64,000 bases of DNA from Pantoea sp. Cy-639 (GCF_011752525.1 NZ_VWXI01000001.1:372001-436000), one strand, 5' to 3'; counted from the first letter of the stretch, positions 55,982-64,000 are shown. Program-made: numbers and translations. Notes: generated by a model from the letters alone, not told the origin.

Positions 55982-57081
55982 ACGCCCACAGGTGTCATGC
56001 CGGCCTGCTGCTGCTTGCCATGCTGCTGCCCCAGGCCCACGCCGCCCAGTCGATCTGGCCAGCCCGCGCCACCGCGCAGTCGGCCATGATCGCCGACTAC
56101 CGCGCGCTCACGTGCAACAAGGAGCCCCCTGCGCCCTATACCGGCAACCTGCGCCTGCAAAGCAAGTACGACCAGCGCGATGCCAGCAAGTCGACCTTGC
56201 GCGCCCGTCCGGACGCCGACAGCGAGCGTATCGGCAAGCAGGTCAAGCAGTTCATCGGTGGCCTGATCTATGCCGGCAAGCGCTTCCAGAAGGCGAAGAA
56301 ACCCCAGGAAGCCAACCTGGCCCTGGCCTGCCAGGACCAATGGCTGGAACGTTGGGCACGCGCCGATGCCCTGCTCGACCCGGACGCCAGCGCCACGGGC
56401 ATGGCCGCGCGCAAATGGGCGCTGGCGGCGATGGCCGGCGCGGTGCTGCTGACCCAGGCCGCGGCCGACGGCAAGCTCCAGCTCAGCCCCACGCAACAGC
56501 GCTGGTTCACCCGCCTCGGCGAGCAGGTGATCCGCGACTACGAGCCGCGCCGCCACGCCACCACCGTGTACTTCAACAACCACGACTACTGGGCCGCCTG
56601 GGCCGTGGCCGCCACCGGCATGCTGGTGCAGCGCGACGATTTCATTCGCTGGGCCGACGGCGCCCTGCGCCGTGGCCTGGCCCAGGCGGTACGCCGCGGC
56701 GACTACGCCTACCTGCCCCTTGAGGTAGCCCGCGGCAAGCTGGCCGCCAGCTACAGCCAGTACGCCCTGGTGCCGCTGGTCCTGCTCGGCGAGTCGGCAC
56801 GGGCCAACGGCCTGGCCTGGAACGACGACGACCAGCAGACCCTCGAGCGCCTGGCCAGCTTCGCCGCGCGCAGCGTGCTCGCCCCCGACAGCCTGCCGGA
56901 GCTCGAGGGCCGCAGCCAGGCTGACGTCGCCCCGTACAAGCTGGCCTGGCTGATCACCTTCCTCGCCCGCCAGCCCGGCCATCACCTGGCCCGTCAGTTG
57001 TACGAGCGCGAACACGGCGAGGTGGACAACTACAGCCAGGTCGGCGGCCCGCTCAAGCCGGCCTACCCCATACTGCCCTGA
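55972..57081 (+). CDS. algL: AlgL-like polysaccharide lyase, altered active site
   Basis: The protein has 369 residues with a signal peptide near residue 25. The PL5 fold is recognisable from YTGNLRLQSKYDQ, ARADALL, ARKWALAAMAG and the active-site FNNHDYWAAW (N203, H204). Y264 matches the catalytic Tyr (SQYALVPL). The catalytic Arg of standard AlgL, seven residues before this Tyr, corresponds to Leu257; R254 is ten before. So lyase activity may be reduced or changed. Standard AlgL clears polymer left in the periplasm. Confidence 0.88.
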   Translation: MPVNAHRCHAGLLLLAMLLPQAHAAQSIWPARATAQSAMIADYRALTCNKEPPAPYTGNLRLQSKYDQRDASKSTLRARPDADSERIGKQVKQFIGGLIYAGKRFQKAKKPQEANLALACQDQWLERWARADALLDPDASATGMAARKWALAAMAGAVLLTQAAADGKLQLSPTQQRWFTRLGEQVIRDYEPRRHATTVYFNNHDYWAAWAVAATGMLVQRDDFIRWADGALRRGLAQAVRRGDYAYLPLEVARGKLAASYSQYALVPLVLLGESARANGLAWNDDDQQTLERLASFAARSVLAPDSLPELEGRSQADVAPYKLAWLITFLARQPGHHLARQLYEREHGEVDNYSQVGGPLKPAYPILP

Positions 57082-57095
57082 ACCAGGAACCTGTC

Positions 57096-58523
57096 ATGGC
57101 CACGTTCGCCCGTTTTTCCCTCATCGGCCTGCTGCTCGCCGGCAATGCCCTGGCTGCCACACCAGTGGTCGATACCCTGGACACCGAGCAGCACCGCCAG
57201 CAGCTCGCCCAGTTGCGCCAGCAGGCCCGCCAGGCGGTGGCCTTCGAACAGAAGCCGCGCGCGTTGCCCGGCGGTCGTGCCAGCGTCAGCCTGCAACCGA
57301 TGTTCTCCGCCCAGGCCGGCAGTTGGCCGTTCGAGCCCTTCGTCAACAACGGGCTGTTCCGCGCCATCGCCGGCTATCAGGCACACCATCCGCAGGCCGT
57401 GGTGCTGCGTGGCGGCGGCATCAGCCTGGGACAATTGCATGACGCGCTGAACGATCCACGCATCCTCAGACGCTACAAGGACGGCTACCTGCTCAGCTAC
57501 CCGCTGCTGATCGGCGCCGACGCCGGGCTGCTGGTCGAAGACACCCACCTGTACCTCTACAGCTTTTCCGGCACCGCGCTGATCAACCAGGGCTGGCTCG
57601 GGTTGCGCCACGCGACCCTGGAAAGCCTGAGCGGCGACCGTCCCAGCGCCACCGATCGTGCCTGGCGGCCCTTCGTGGTGGCCTGGGCCGGCAGCCACAC
57701 CCAGGTGATCGACTCACGCCTGCAGCGCCTGGGCTACAACGCCAACCTGTCCCGGGGCCTGAGCACCGCGCTCAGTAGCCAGCAACCTGTCGCTACCCGC
57801 CCGGCCACGCTGTTGATCGACGCCAGCCAGTTCCGCGAGCTGTCCAGCGGCGTGGAGTTGCAGCACAGCCAGGCGGTGATCACCGGCAGTCGCTTCGAGC
57901 AGTCCCAGCAGTACGCCATCGACGCCCGCGACAGCCAGTTGAGCCTGCGCGACAACCAGTTGCGCGGCATCGCCAACAACAGCGGCGTACGCCTGCGCGG
58001 TCAGACCCGCGCCTTGATCGAAGGCAACCTGATCCTCGGCGCGGCCAAGGCCGCCATCGAACTCAGCGACCAGCGCGGGGCCGTGCTGGTCACCAGCAAC
58101 CGTATCGGCGACAGTCGGGGCAACGGCCTCCAGTTGCGCAACCTGACCCCCAGCACGGCAGCCCCCTTGCTGATCGACGGCAACCTGCTGGCCGGCAGCC
58201 AGGCAAGCGCGGTGGATGCCGCCGAAGTGACGAGCCTGGCCCTGGTGGACAACCGCATCGGCAATACGCCGGAGTATGCGTTCAGCCTGCGCAACAGCAC
58301 GACGCAACCGGGGCCGCTGCTGATCAGCGACAACCGTCTGGGGCGAGTGGGCAAGGCGCTGGTAAGGGTCGAAGGGATGAACGAGGTGCGCCTGGGGGGC
58401 AACAGCTTCGAGGGCAAGGCATTGCTGCAGAACCTGCTGATCGGCGATCTGTCGCCGGTGCAAGGGCAAGTGCTGGAGGCGACGCTGAGCCAGGGGCGGA
58501 TGGTGCGGATTCGCCAGCAATAG
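57096..58523 (+). CDS. algG: AlgG-like beta-helix protein without the epimerase motif
   Basis: The protein has 475 residues (standard AlgG about 540) with a signal peptide near residue 20 (ALA). The region RPFVVAWAGSHTQVIDSRLQRLGYN and GSRFEQ is AlgG-like and is followed by right-handed beta-helix repeats. The epimerase motif Y-G-[IF]-D-P-H-D is not present anywhere; candidates read YAIDARD (273-279) or SGVRLRG. The C-terminal part is shorter. AlgG converts mannuronate to guluronate and also helps hold the complex together; here only the second role seems kept. It is the last gene of the operon, where algF-algA normally stand. Confidence 0.8.
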   Translation: MATFARFSLIGLLLAGNALAATPVVDTLDTEQHRQQLAQLRQQARQAVAFEQKPRALPGGRASVSLQPMFSAQAGSWPFEPFVNNGLFRAIAGYQAHHPQAVVLRGGGISLGQLHDALNDPRILRRYKDGYLLSYPLLIGADAGLLVEDTHLYLYSFSGTALINQGWLGLRHATLESLSGDRPSATDRAWRPFVVAWAGSHTQVIDSRLQRLGYNANLSRGLSTALSSQQPVATRPATLLIDASQFRELSSGVELQHSQAVITGSRFEQSQQYAIDARDSQLSLRDNQLRGIANNSGVRLRGQTRALIEGNLILGAAKAAIELSDQRGAVLVTSNRIGDSRGNGLQLRNLTPSTAAPLLIDGNLLAGSQASAVDAAEVTSLALVDNRIGNTPEYAFSLRNSTTQPGPLLISDNRLGRVGKALVRVEGMNEVRLGGNSFEGKALLQNLLIGDLSPVQGQVLEATLSQGRMVRIRQQ

Positions 58524-58562
58524 TGCTGCCATGCCGACTTGCCCGAGCCCAGCGAACACTGC

Positions 58563-58588
58563 GTGGGAGCGGGCTTGCCCCGCGATAG
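58563..58588. repeat. REP-type element
   Basis: GTGGGAGCGGGCTTGCCCCG plus CGATAG is the typical P. putida REP half-palindrome, between algG and a convergent gene. Confidence 0.75.
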
Positions 58589-58616
58589 CGCCAACCGCTA
58601 CGGCCAGATACCTGGA

Positions 58617-59048
58617 TCAGGCAACCGGGCGCTGCATCCGTACGAAGCACTCGTCCATCCCCACCTCGACGAAGCCGTGACGCAGATACAGCCGCCGCGC
58701 CGGATTGCTGCTGAACACCATCAGGCGCAGCAACGGTAGCCGGCGTTGCGCCGCCCATCCGGCAAGCGCCTCCAGCAGCCAACTGCCGATACCCCGCCCC
58801 CGATGCTCGGGCAGCAAATGCAGTTCGCGGATGAACAGCGCCTGGCGGTCCTGGCTGAGGCTGCAGAAGCCCAGTAGCTCGCCGTCCTCCTCCACCAGCC
58901 ACTGTTCGCGCCACCCCCAGGCTTCGTCGAAGGCCTCCTCGATCCACAGCAGGTCGAATTCGCGGTAATACGGCAGCATCGCACGGCGGGCGAGATCGCG
59001 GGCGAAGGTGCGGTGACTGTCGTTGGCGGGGGTCAATTGCAGGGGCAT
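58617..59048 (-). CDS. GNAT family N-acetyltransferase
   Basis: The protein has 143 residues from ATG 59048 (a TTG is 12 bases upstream). The acetyl-CoA motif A is IRELHLLPEHRGRGIGSWLL (about 75-94), followed by RLYLRHGFVEVG. The substrate is unknown. It is convergent with the alginate-like operon and faces it across a REP element. Confidence 0.88.
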   Translation of the reverse strand: MPLQLTPANDSHRTFARDLARRAMLPYYREFDLLWIEEAFDEAWGWREQWLVEEDGELLGFCSLSQDRQALFIRELHLLPEHRGRGIGSWLLEALAGWAAQRRLPLLRLMVFSSNPARRLYLRHGFVEVGMDECFVRMQRPVA

Positions 59049-59098
59049 GGGCTTGCGCAAACGTGCGGTTCAAGGGCGACTGGCACAGGTTACACGGC

Positions 59099-59485
59099 TC
59101 ACTGGGCGTAGCACACCGGGGAACTACCCGGGCCGCGTCGATCCAGTTCCTCCTCCAGCCAGTCGGCCAGCACCCTGGCATTGTTGTGCTCGGTGTCCTT
59201 GCCGGCATAGAGCAGAGTCAGGTCGCCCTTGCCCGCCAGATCGAGCAGGGGATACCAGTGCTCCGGATGGGCGGCCAACTCGTGCCGGTAACGCTGGCTG
59301 AAGCCGGCGAAATCCACCTCGCCGGCATGGAACGCCTTGCGCAGCTCGTCGGATGGCGCCACCTCGCGCAACCACTGGCCATGCAGGTCTTCCTTGCGCT
59401 TGTTGCGTGGCCATAGGCGATCAACCAGCACTCGCTGGCCATCCGTGGCGGCGACAGGTTCGTACACACGCTTGCAGTGAATCAT
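59099..59485 (-). CDS. DUF488 family protein
   Basis: The protein has 128 residues from ATG 59485; the frame runs further upstream but that part covers the divergent promoter and is not protein-like. Family signature: VLVDRLWPRNKRKEDL near the N-terminus, then W-EVAPSDELRKAF, and LLYAGKDTEHNNA near the end. The function of DUF488 is not established. It is divergent from the phosphate transporter. Confidence 0.88.
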   Translation of the reverse strand: MIHCKRVYEPVAATDGQRVLVDRLWPRNKRKEDLHGQWLREVAPSDELRKAFHAGEVDFAGFSQRYRHELAAHPEHWYPLLDLAGKGDLTLLYAGKDTEHNNARVLADWLEEELDRRGPGSSPVCYAQ

Positions 59486-59514
59486 CAGCGGCTCGCTTGG
59501 CAATCCGGCATTGC

Positions 59515-59529
59515 CTTCTAGACTAGAAG
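59515..59529. promoter_or_regulatory. 15-bp palindrome between DUF488 and pit genes
   Basis: CTTCTAGACTAGAAG is perfect, with a single central base. TTTCTAGGATAGGAA, a related but imperfect copy, follows at about 59567. It is a candidate operator for the divergent genes. Confidence 0.4.
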
Positions 59530-59617
59530 CTCCTTTGACCGAGGTCACTCCCCGGTAACAGATTGTTTCTAGGATAGGAAGCCATCCCCTTCTCCGCCGA
59601 CGCACACCGGAGCCATC

Positions 59618-61234
59618 ATGACCACTCCCTCGCTGGCCAGCCAGGACACGCTGCCCATGCCCGATTCCCGCCCGCACCTGTCCCACCGTCCTGGCCGCGC
59701 CACCCTGATCCTGTTCTTCGGCCTGTTGCTCGCCGGCCTCGCCTACACCTTCTGGAGCCTCAAGCAGGACGTCAGCGCCAGCGGCACCCTGGTCACCACG
59801 GTCACGCCCTTCCTGCTGCTGGGGCTGGCGCTGCTGATCGCCCTGGGCTTCGAATTCGTCAACGGCTTCCACGACACCGCCAACGCCGTGGCCACGGTGA
59901 TCTATACCCACTCGCTGCCGGCTCCCGTGGCGGTGGTCTGGTCAGGGCTGTGCAATTTCCTCGGCGTGCTGCTGTCCAGCGGCGCAGTGGCGTTCGGCAT
60001 CATTGCCCTGCTGCCGGTCGAGCTGATCCTGCAGGTCGGCTCTTCGGCGGGCTTCGCCATGGTCTTCGCCCTGCTGCTGGCCGCGATCATCTGGAACCTC
60101 GGCACCTGGTGGCTGGGATTGCCGGCCTCGTCCTCGCACACGCTGATCGGCTCGATCATCGGCGTGGGCGTGGCCAACGCGCTGATGCATGGCCGTGACG
60201 GTACCAGCGGGGTGGACTGGACCCAGGCCAGCAAGGTCGGCTACGCCTTGCTGTTCTCGCCCCTGATCGGTTTCGCCTGCGCCGCCCTGCTGCTGCTCGC
60301 CCTGCGCGCGCTGGTCAAGCGCCGCGAACTGTACCAGGCACCCGAGGGACAGACCCCGCCACCGTGGTGGATTCGCGGCGTGCTGATCCTCACCTGTACC
60401 GGCGTGTCGTTCGCCCATGGCTCCAACGACGGACAGAAAGGCATGGGGCTGATCATGCTGATCCTGGTCGGCACCCTGCCGATGGCCTACGCCCTGAACA
60501 AGACCATGCCCAACGAGCAGGCCCTGCAATTCTCGGCGGTCGCCGAGGTGACCCGCCAAGCCCTGGTGCGCAGCGCCCCGCAAGCGCCGCCGACGGATCC
60601 GCGCCAGGCCCTCACCGCGTTCATCTCCGAGCCCAAGGCCAGCCCTGAGCTGGTGCCGGCGCTGGCCGCGCTGACCGGCATGATCGGCGACGAGGTCAAG
60701 GGCTATGGCTCGCTCAAGCGTGTGCCGGCCGAAGCCATGGCCAACGTGCGCAACGACATGTACCTGACCAGCGAGGCCATCCGCCTGCTCGACAAGCACC
60801 GCCTGGCCGCGTTCGATGCCGACACCCAGCGCCATGTGCAACTGTTCAAGCGTCAGCTCGACGATGCCACCCGCTACATCCCGCTGTGGGTCAAGGTGGC
60901 AGTGGCCATTGCCCTCGGCCTGGGCACCATGGTCGGCTGGCGACGCATCGTGGTGACGGTGGGCGAGAAGATCGGCAAGACCCACCTGAGCTATGCCCAG
61001 GGCGCTTCGGCGGAGGTGGTGGCGATGTGCACGATCGGCGCGGCGGACATGTTCGGCTTGCCGGTGTCGACCACCCATGTGCTGAGCTCGGGGGTGGCCG
61101 GGAGCATGGTCGCCAATGGCTCGGGGATCCAGCGCAAGACTCTGGTCAACCTGCTGATGGCCTGGGTGTTGACACTGCCGGCGGCGATGCTGCTGGCGGG
61201 GAGCCTGTACTGGCTGCTCAACCAGGTGTTCTGA
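59618..61234 (+). CDS. PiT family inorganic phosphate transporter
   Basis: The protein has 538 residues. The two PiT signatures are visible: GFEFVNGFHDTANAVATVIYTHSLPAPVAVVWSGLCNFLG (about 74-115) and the repeat GVSFAHGSNDGQKGMGLIMLIL; GLPASSSHTLIGSIIGVG and GLPVSTTHVLSSGVAG are the matching half-sites. A long cytoplasmic loop (about 300-425) splits the halves. It takes up phosphate with a metal or proton. It is divergent from the DUF488 gene. Confidence 0.95.
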   Translation: MTTPSLASQDTLPMPDSRPHLSHRPGRATLILFFGLLLAGLAYTFWSLKQDVSASGTLVTTVTPFLLLGLALLIALGFEFVNGFHDTANAVATVIYTHSLPAPVAVVWSGLCNFLGVLLSSGAVAFGIIALLPVELILQVGSSAGFAMVFALLLAAIIWNLGTWWLGLPASSSHTLIGSIIGVGVANALMHGRDGTSGVDWTQASKVGYALLFSPLIGFACAALLLLALRALVKRRELYQAPEGQTPPPWWIRGVLILTCTGVSFAHGSNDGQKGMGLIMLILVGTLPMAYALNKTMPNEQALQFSAVAEVTRQALVRSAPQAPPTDPRQALTAFISEPKASPELVPALAALTGMIGDEVKGYGSLKRVPAEAMANVRNDMYLTSEAIRLLDKHRLAAFDADTQRHVQLFKRQLDDATRYIPLWVKVAVAIALGLGTMVGWRRIVVTVGEKIGKTHLSYAQGASAEVVAMCTIGAADMFGLPVSTTHVLSSGVAGSMVANGSGIQRKTLVNLLMAWVLTLPAAMLLAGSLYWLLNQVF

Positions 61235-61305
61235 GACGCCGGCTCAGGCTGGTTGGATGCACGCGGGGCAGGCCGTGGAAGGCGTGGTGCAGTTCATGGA
61301 AGAGG

Positions 61306-61370
61306 CGTGGGAGCGAGCTTGCCCCGCGATTGCCATGCCGGCCCTATCGCGGGGCAAGCCCGCTCCCACG
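61306..61370. repeat. inverted pair of REP elements
   Basis: CGTGGGAGCGAGCTTGCCCC at the left and its near-complement GGGGCAAGCCCGCTCCCACG at the right enclose a short spacer. It is a REP doublet between two convergent genes. Confidence 0.85.
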
Positions 61371-61412
61371 TGCCTCTCGCCACACATTTGCTCTGCCCTG
61401 CACAGTTACGCG

Positions 61413-62108
61413 TCAGGCCGGAATCTTCAAGCCACGCTGCACGGCCGGGCGTTCGAGAAACGTCGCCAGCACCCGTTGCACTTGCTGGAACCGATCGAAC
61501 TCCACCAGTTCGCGGGCGTTGTAGCGCTCCACCAGGTTGCGTACCCAGGGGAAGATGGCGATATCGGCGATGCTGTAGTCGTCCACCATCCACTCGCGCC
61601 CCTGCAGATGCCGGTCCAGCACCCCGAGCAGACGCTTCGACTCGTTGACGTAGCGGTCGCGCGGACGCTTGTCCTCATAGTCCTTGCCGGCGAAGAAATG
61701 GAAGAACCCCACCTGGCCGAACATCGGCCCGATGCCAGCCATCTGGAACATCAGCCATTGCAGCGTCTGGTAACGCTGAGCCGGCTCCTGGCTCAGCAAC
61801 TGGCCGCTTTTTTCCGCCAGGTACTGCAGGATCGCCCCCGACTCGAACAGCGCCAGCGGCTGGCCACCGGGACCGTCGGGATCGAGGATCGCCGGGATCT
61901 TGTTGTTGGCGCTCAGCGAGATGAATGCCGGGGTCAGTTGGTCCTCGCTGTCGAAGCTGATCTTGTGCACCTCGTAGGGCAGGCCGATCTCCTCGAGCAT
62001 GATCGAGACCTTGACACCGTTGGGCGTGGCCAACGAGTAGAGCTGCAGTCGCTCGGGGTGGCTGGCTGGCCATTTGCGGGTAATGGGGAACGCGGAAAGA
62101 TCGGTCAT
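61413..62108 (-). CDS. glutathione S-transferase, YghU/YfcG-like
   Basis: The protein has 231 residues. The thioredoxin-like N-half has LYSLATPNGVKVSIMLEEIGLPYEVHKISF; the NKIPAILDP cis-Pro and ALFESGAILQYLAEK with the glutathione-binding E-S pair are typical. The helical C-half has DYSIADIAIFPWVRN. Relatives reduce disulfides or organic peroxides. The gene is 24 bp from the next acetyltransferase gene, same strand. Confidence 0.92.
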   Translation of the reverse strand: MTDLSAFPITRKWPASHPERLQLYSLATPNGVKVSIMLEEIGLPYEVHKISFDSEDQLTPAFISLSANNKIPAILDPDGPGGQPLALFESGAILQYLAEKSGQLLSQEPAQRYQTLQWLMFQMAGIGPMFGQVGFFHFFAGKDYEDKRPRDRYVNESKRLLGVLDRHLQGREWMVDDYSIADIAIFPWVRNLVERYNARELVEFDRFQQVQRVLATFLERPAVQRGLKIPA

Positions 62109-62132
62109 GGGCAGGCCTTGCGCAGTGAGTAA

Positions 62133-62648
62133 TCAGGAAAGTTCAGGACGACGAACCATCACCCAGTCGCGGTGACGCTCCTCGCCGCAGGGAAAGATCG
62201 CCTCGCCCACCTTGCCAAAGCCATTGCGCTGGTAGAAGCGGATGGCCCGGGCGTTGCGTTCATTGACGGTCAGGCGCACCGCGCCTTGGGTATACGCCAG
62301 GGTGGCGTCGAGCAACTGCTGTGCGCCACCCTGCCCGTGAGCCTCGGGCAGCACGTAGCAACGGGAGATTTCCACCAGCGGGTCGGCGTCGGGGATACCC
62401 AACGTGCCGGGCGCCAGGTCGAGCATGCTGTAGCCCAGCACCCGGCCATCCTGCTCGAGCACCAGCAGGCGCTTGTGCGGATCGCGCAGGTGCGCCAGGA
62501 AGTGCTCGGGCTGCAGGTTGTCGGCAATGTAGTGCCGCTGCGCGGCGGGTGCGCTGTCGGGCGGGCTGGCCAGGGCGAAGGTGGCCTGGCCGACCTGGCT
62601 CAGGGCAGCGCAGTCATCGCCGTGGGCCGGGCGGATCTGGTAGGGCAT
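62133..62648 (-). CDS. GNAT family N-acetyltransferase
   Basis: The protein has 171 residues from ATG 62648 (CAGGAAG upstream). Motif A is ISRCYVLPEAHGQGGAQQLL (about 95-114), followed by VNERNARAIRFYQRNGFGKVG and FPCGEERHRDWVMVR. The substrate is unknown. It is likely co-transcribed with the downstream glutathione transferase gene. Confidence 0.88.
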   Translation of the reverse strand: MPYQIRPAHGDDCAALSQVGQATFALASPPDSAPAAQRHYIADNLQPEHFLAHLRDPHKRLLVLEQDGRVLGYSMLDLAPGTLGIPDADPLVEISRCYVLPEAHGQGGAQQLLDATLAYTQGAVRLTVNERNARAIRFYQRNGFGKVGEAIFPCGEERHRDWVMVRRPELS

Positions 62649-62755
62649 GGCAACTTCCTGTCGGGCATCCGGATCGACTCCGACAATGCCAGCCCTGCCC
62701 GGGCGCTGCAAATGAAAAGGCGACCCGGCTCACACCGGATCGCCTGCTTATCGCC

Positions 62756-63532
62756 TCAACGCGCTCTCACGACCTCCGAGCCCTGGGAGATGATCACCTC
62801 GACGCGGCGGTTGAGATGCCGCGAATGCGCGCCGTTGCTCGCCACCGGATAGGCCTTGCCGTAGCCGCGGGTCGCGATACGCGCGCGATCCACCCCCTGG
62901 CGCTGCAAGGCGCGAGATACCGACTCTGCACGATTTTCCGACAACCGCTGGTTCAGTTCATTGCCCCCGGTGGAGTCGGTAAAGCCTTCGATCCGCACCT
63001 TGCGCTCTGGGTTTTCGCTCAGGAACCTCGCCAGGCGCTGGATATCATCGTGGCTACGGTCGCTCAGCTCGGCGCTGCCGGTCTTGAACAGCACATCACC
63101 GAAGGTCACCACGGTGCCCCGCTCGGTCTGTTCGACCTTGTCGGCCTTGAGTGCCTTCAAGGCGTTGAGCTGGGCGGTACGTACATCCAGTTGCGCCTTG
63201 GCACGCTCGGCCTCGACGCCCTTGAGCTTCGCCTCGGCCAGGCGTCGGTCGATGACCGCATTGGCAGTGTCGGTCTTGCTCTTGGCCTCGTAAGCAAGTT
63301 CCTCCACCTCAGGCGACTTGCGATTGACCTGCGAGGCGGCTTCGGCTCGCTGCAGCGCGGCTTGTGCCTGCTGGGTTTCCAAGGCTGCCAGGCGGTGCGA
63401 CTCAGGTTTGCCCTGCAACGCCGTGAAGGCCTCGCGGGCGTCCACCAGTTGCGGATTCTCCGGCGTGGCGGCACAACCCGCGAGCATCAGTGCAAGCACG
63501 GACAGGGCTGGAAGCAGATGGTTCTTCGACAT
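62756..63532 (-). CDS. OmpA-family lipoprotein
   Basis: The protein has 258 residues from ATG 63532; the longer upstream frame overlaps the previous gene and is rejected. The lipobox is LALMLAGC (Cys20). A long helical, Ala/Glu/Arg-rich section (about 30-150) is followed by an OmpA C-terminal peptidoglycan-binding domain: VVTFGDVLFKTGSAEL, then VRIEGFTDSTGGNELNQRLSENRAESV and NRRVEVII. It should tether the outer membrane to peptidoglycan. It follows the DUF4398 gene after 13 bp. Confidence 0.93.
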   Translation of the reverse strand: MSKNHLLPALSVLALMLAGCAATPENPQLVDAREAFTALQGKPESHRLAALETQQAQAALQRAEAASQVNRKSPEVEELAYEAKSKTDTANAVIDRRLAEAKLKGVEAERAKAQLDVRTAQLNALKALKADKVEQTERGTVVTFGDVLFKTGSAELSDRSHDDIQRLARFLSENPERKVRIEGFTDSTGGNELNQRLSENRAESVSRALQRQGVDRARIATRGYGKAYPVASNGAHSRHLNRRVEVIISQGSEVVRAR

Positions 63533-63545
63533 GATGGTTTCCTTC

Positions 63546-63941
63546 TCAGTGGGCAGGCTTGTCAGTGGAGAGACCAGACGCCTGGAGCCCCTCTTTACGG
63601 ATATCGTCCACGGCCTTCTTCGCTTCCTTCGCGTGCTCATCGGCCTTGGCCGCGCCGGCCTCGGCCTCTGCTGCGACGGCATCTGCCCGGGCACGCTTGG
63701 CCAGGCGAACGACTTCGTCGTAGTTTTTCTCGCCCAGTGCCCGATCCATGGCACTGAGGTTGCCTTGCGCCGAGTGCATCCGCACTGGTGAGTACTGGGT
63801 GGCGTCGGCGGCAACCGCGCGGTTGACGGCGCTACGGGCGAGTTCGATCTGTTCGGTAGGCACCAGCGCACTGGCACACCCGCCAAGGACCAAGAGCAGG
63901 CCGGCCAGCGGCAACGTCTTGCGGTTGAATGGGACACGCAT
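63546..63941 (-). CDS. DUF4398 lipoprotein
   Basis: The protein has 131 residues. The signal peptide ends LLVLGGC (Cys22). The mature part is a helical hairpin (LARSAVNRAVAADATQYSPV, then MDRALGEKNYDEVVRLAKRARADA), the DUF4398 pattern, with an Ala/Glu/Lys-rich coiled tail. It is the first gene of a two-gene unit with the OmpA-like lipoprotein, a common pairing in pseudomonads. The last 59 bases of the window hold only its upstream region. Confidence 0.88.
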   Translation of the reverse strand: MRVPFNRKTLPLAGLLLVLGGCASALVPTEQIELARSAVNRAVAADATQYSPVRMHSAQGNLSAMDRALGEKNYDEVVRLAKRARADAVAAEAEAGAAKADEHAKEAKKAVDDIRKEGLQASGLSTDKPAH

Positions 63942-64000
63942 GGAAAAGCTCCTTTGCTGCGCTCGCAGACCGGTGACCGGCGAGCGACGCTCGTCAGCGG

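Overview
The window looks like a chromosome segment of a fluorescent Pseudomonas, most probably of the P. putida group. The reasons are high GC, GacA with a TTG start followed by uvrC, pgsA and tRNA-Gly, an SohB/histidine-phosphatase/SCP2 block, P. putida-style REP elements, and housekeeping proteins of Pseudomonas type. This is inference from protein recognition; no search was run.

Layout. 1-16 kb is core-like: a cut-off PAS histidine kinase, tRNA-Leu, DoxX, a PL7 alginate-lyase-like enzyme, an acetyltransferase, tRNA-Cys, sohB, a phosphotransferase-SDR pair, an XRE-PAS-PAS regulator, small envelope proteins, an SLC13-type transporter and a MASE1-GGDEF diguanylate cyclase. 15.5-29.5 kb holds a TauE exporter with a divergent LysR regulator, glutaminase, a two-partner secretion pair (TpsB/TpsA), a LysE exporter, a scar joining two gene fragments, crcB with its fluoride riboswitch, and nhaA.

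29.5-40 kb is a foreign-looking island with visibly lower GC. It lies between a broken IS3-type element and a decayed integrase next to tRNA-Gly. Its cargo is two large RHS/TccC-like genes. The second ends in a variable domain whose spaced His-Gly and Cys motifs resemble a C80/caspase-like protease. 40-43.6 kb is pgsA-uvrC-gacA plus a small XRE regulator.

44.3-58.5 kb is the most striking part: a complete but divergent alginate-type exopolysaccharide operon in the order algD-8-44-K-E-I-J-F-X-L-G. This differs from the usual D-8-44-K-E-G-X-L-I-J-F-A order. algA is absent, the AlgG-like protein lacks the DPHD epimerase motif, and the AlgL-like protein lacks the usual catalytic arginine. The c-di-GMP receptor (PilZ of Alg44), the polymerase and all O-acetylation active sites are kept. 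The simplest reading is a second, alginate-like polymer system, perhaps acetylated polymannuronate, beside gacA. It would depend on GDP-mannose made by enzymes encoded elsewhere.

58.5-64 kb returns to core genes: acetyltransferases, a DUF488 protein, a PiT phosphate transporter, a glutathione transferase and an OmpA-like/DUF4398 lipoprotein pair, with REP elements between them.
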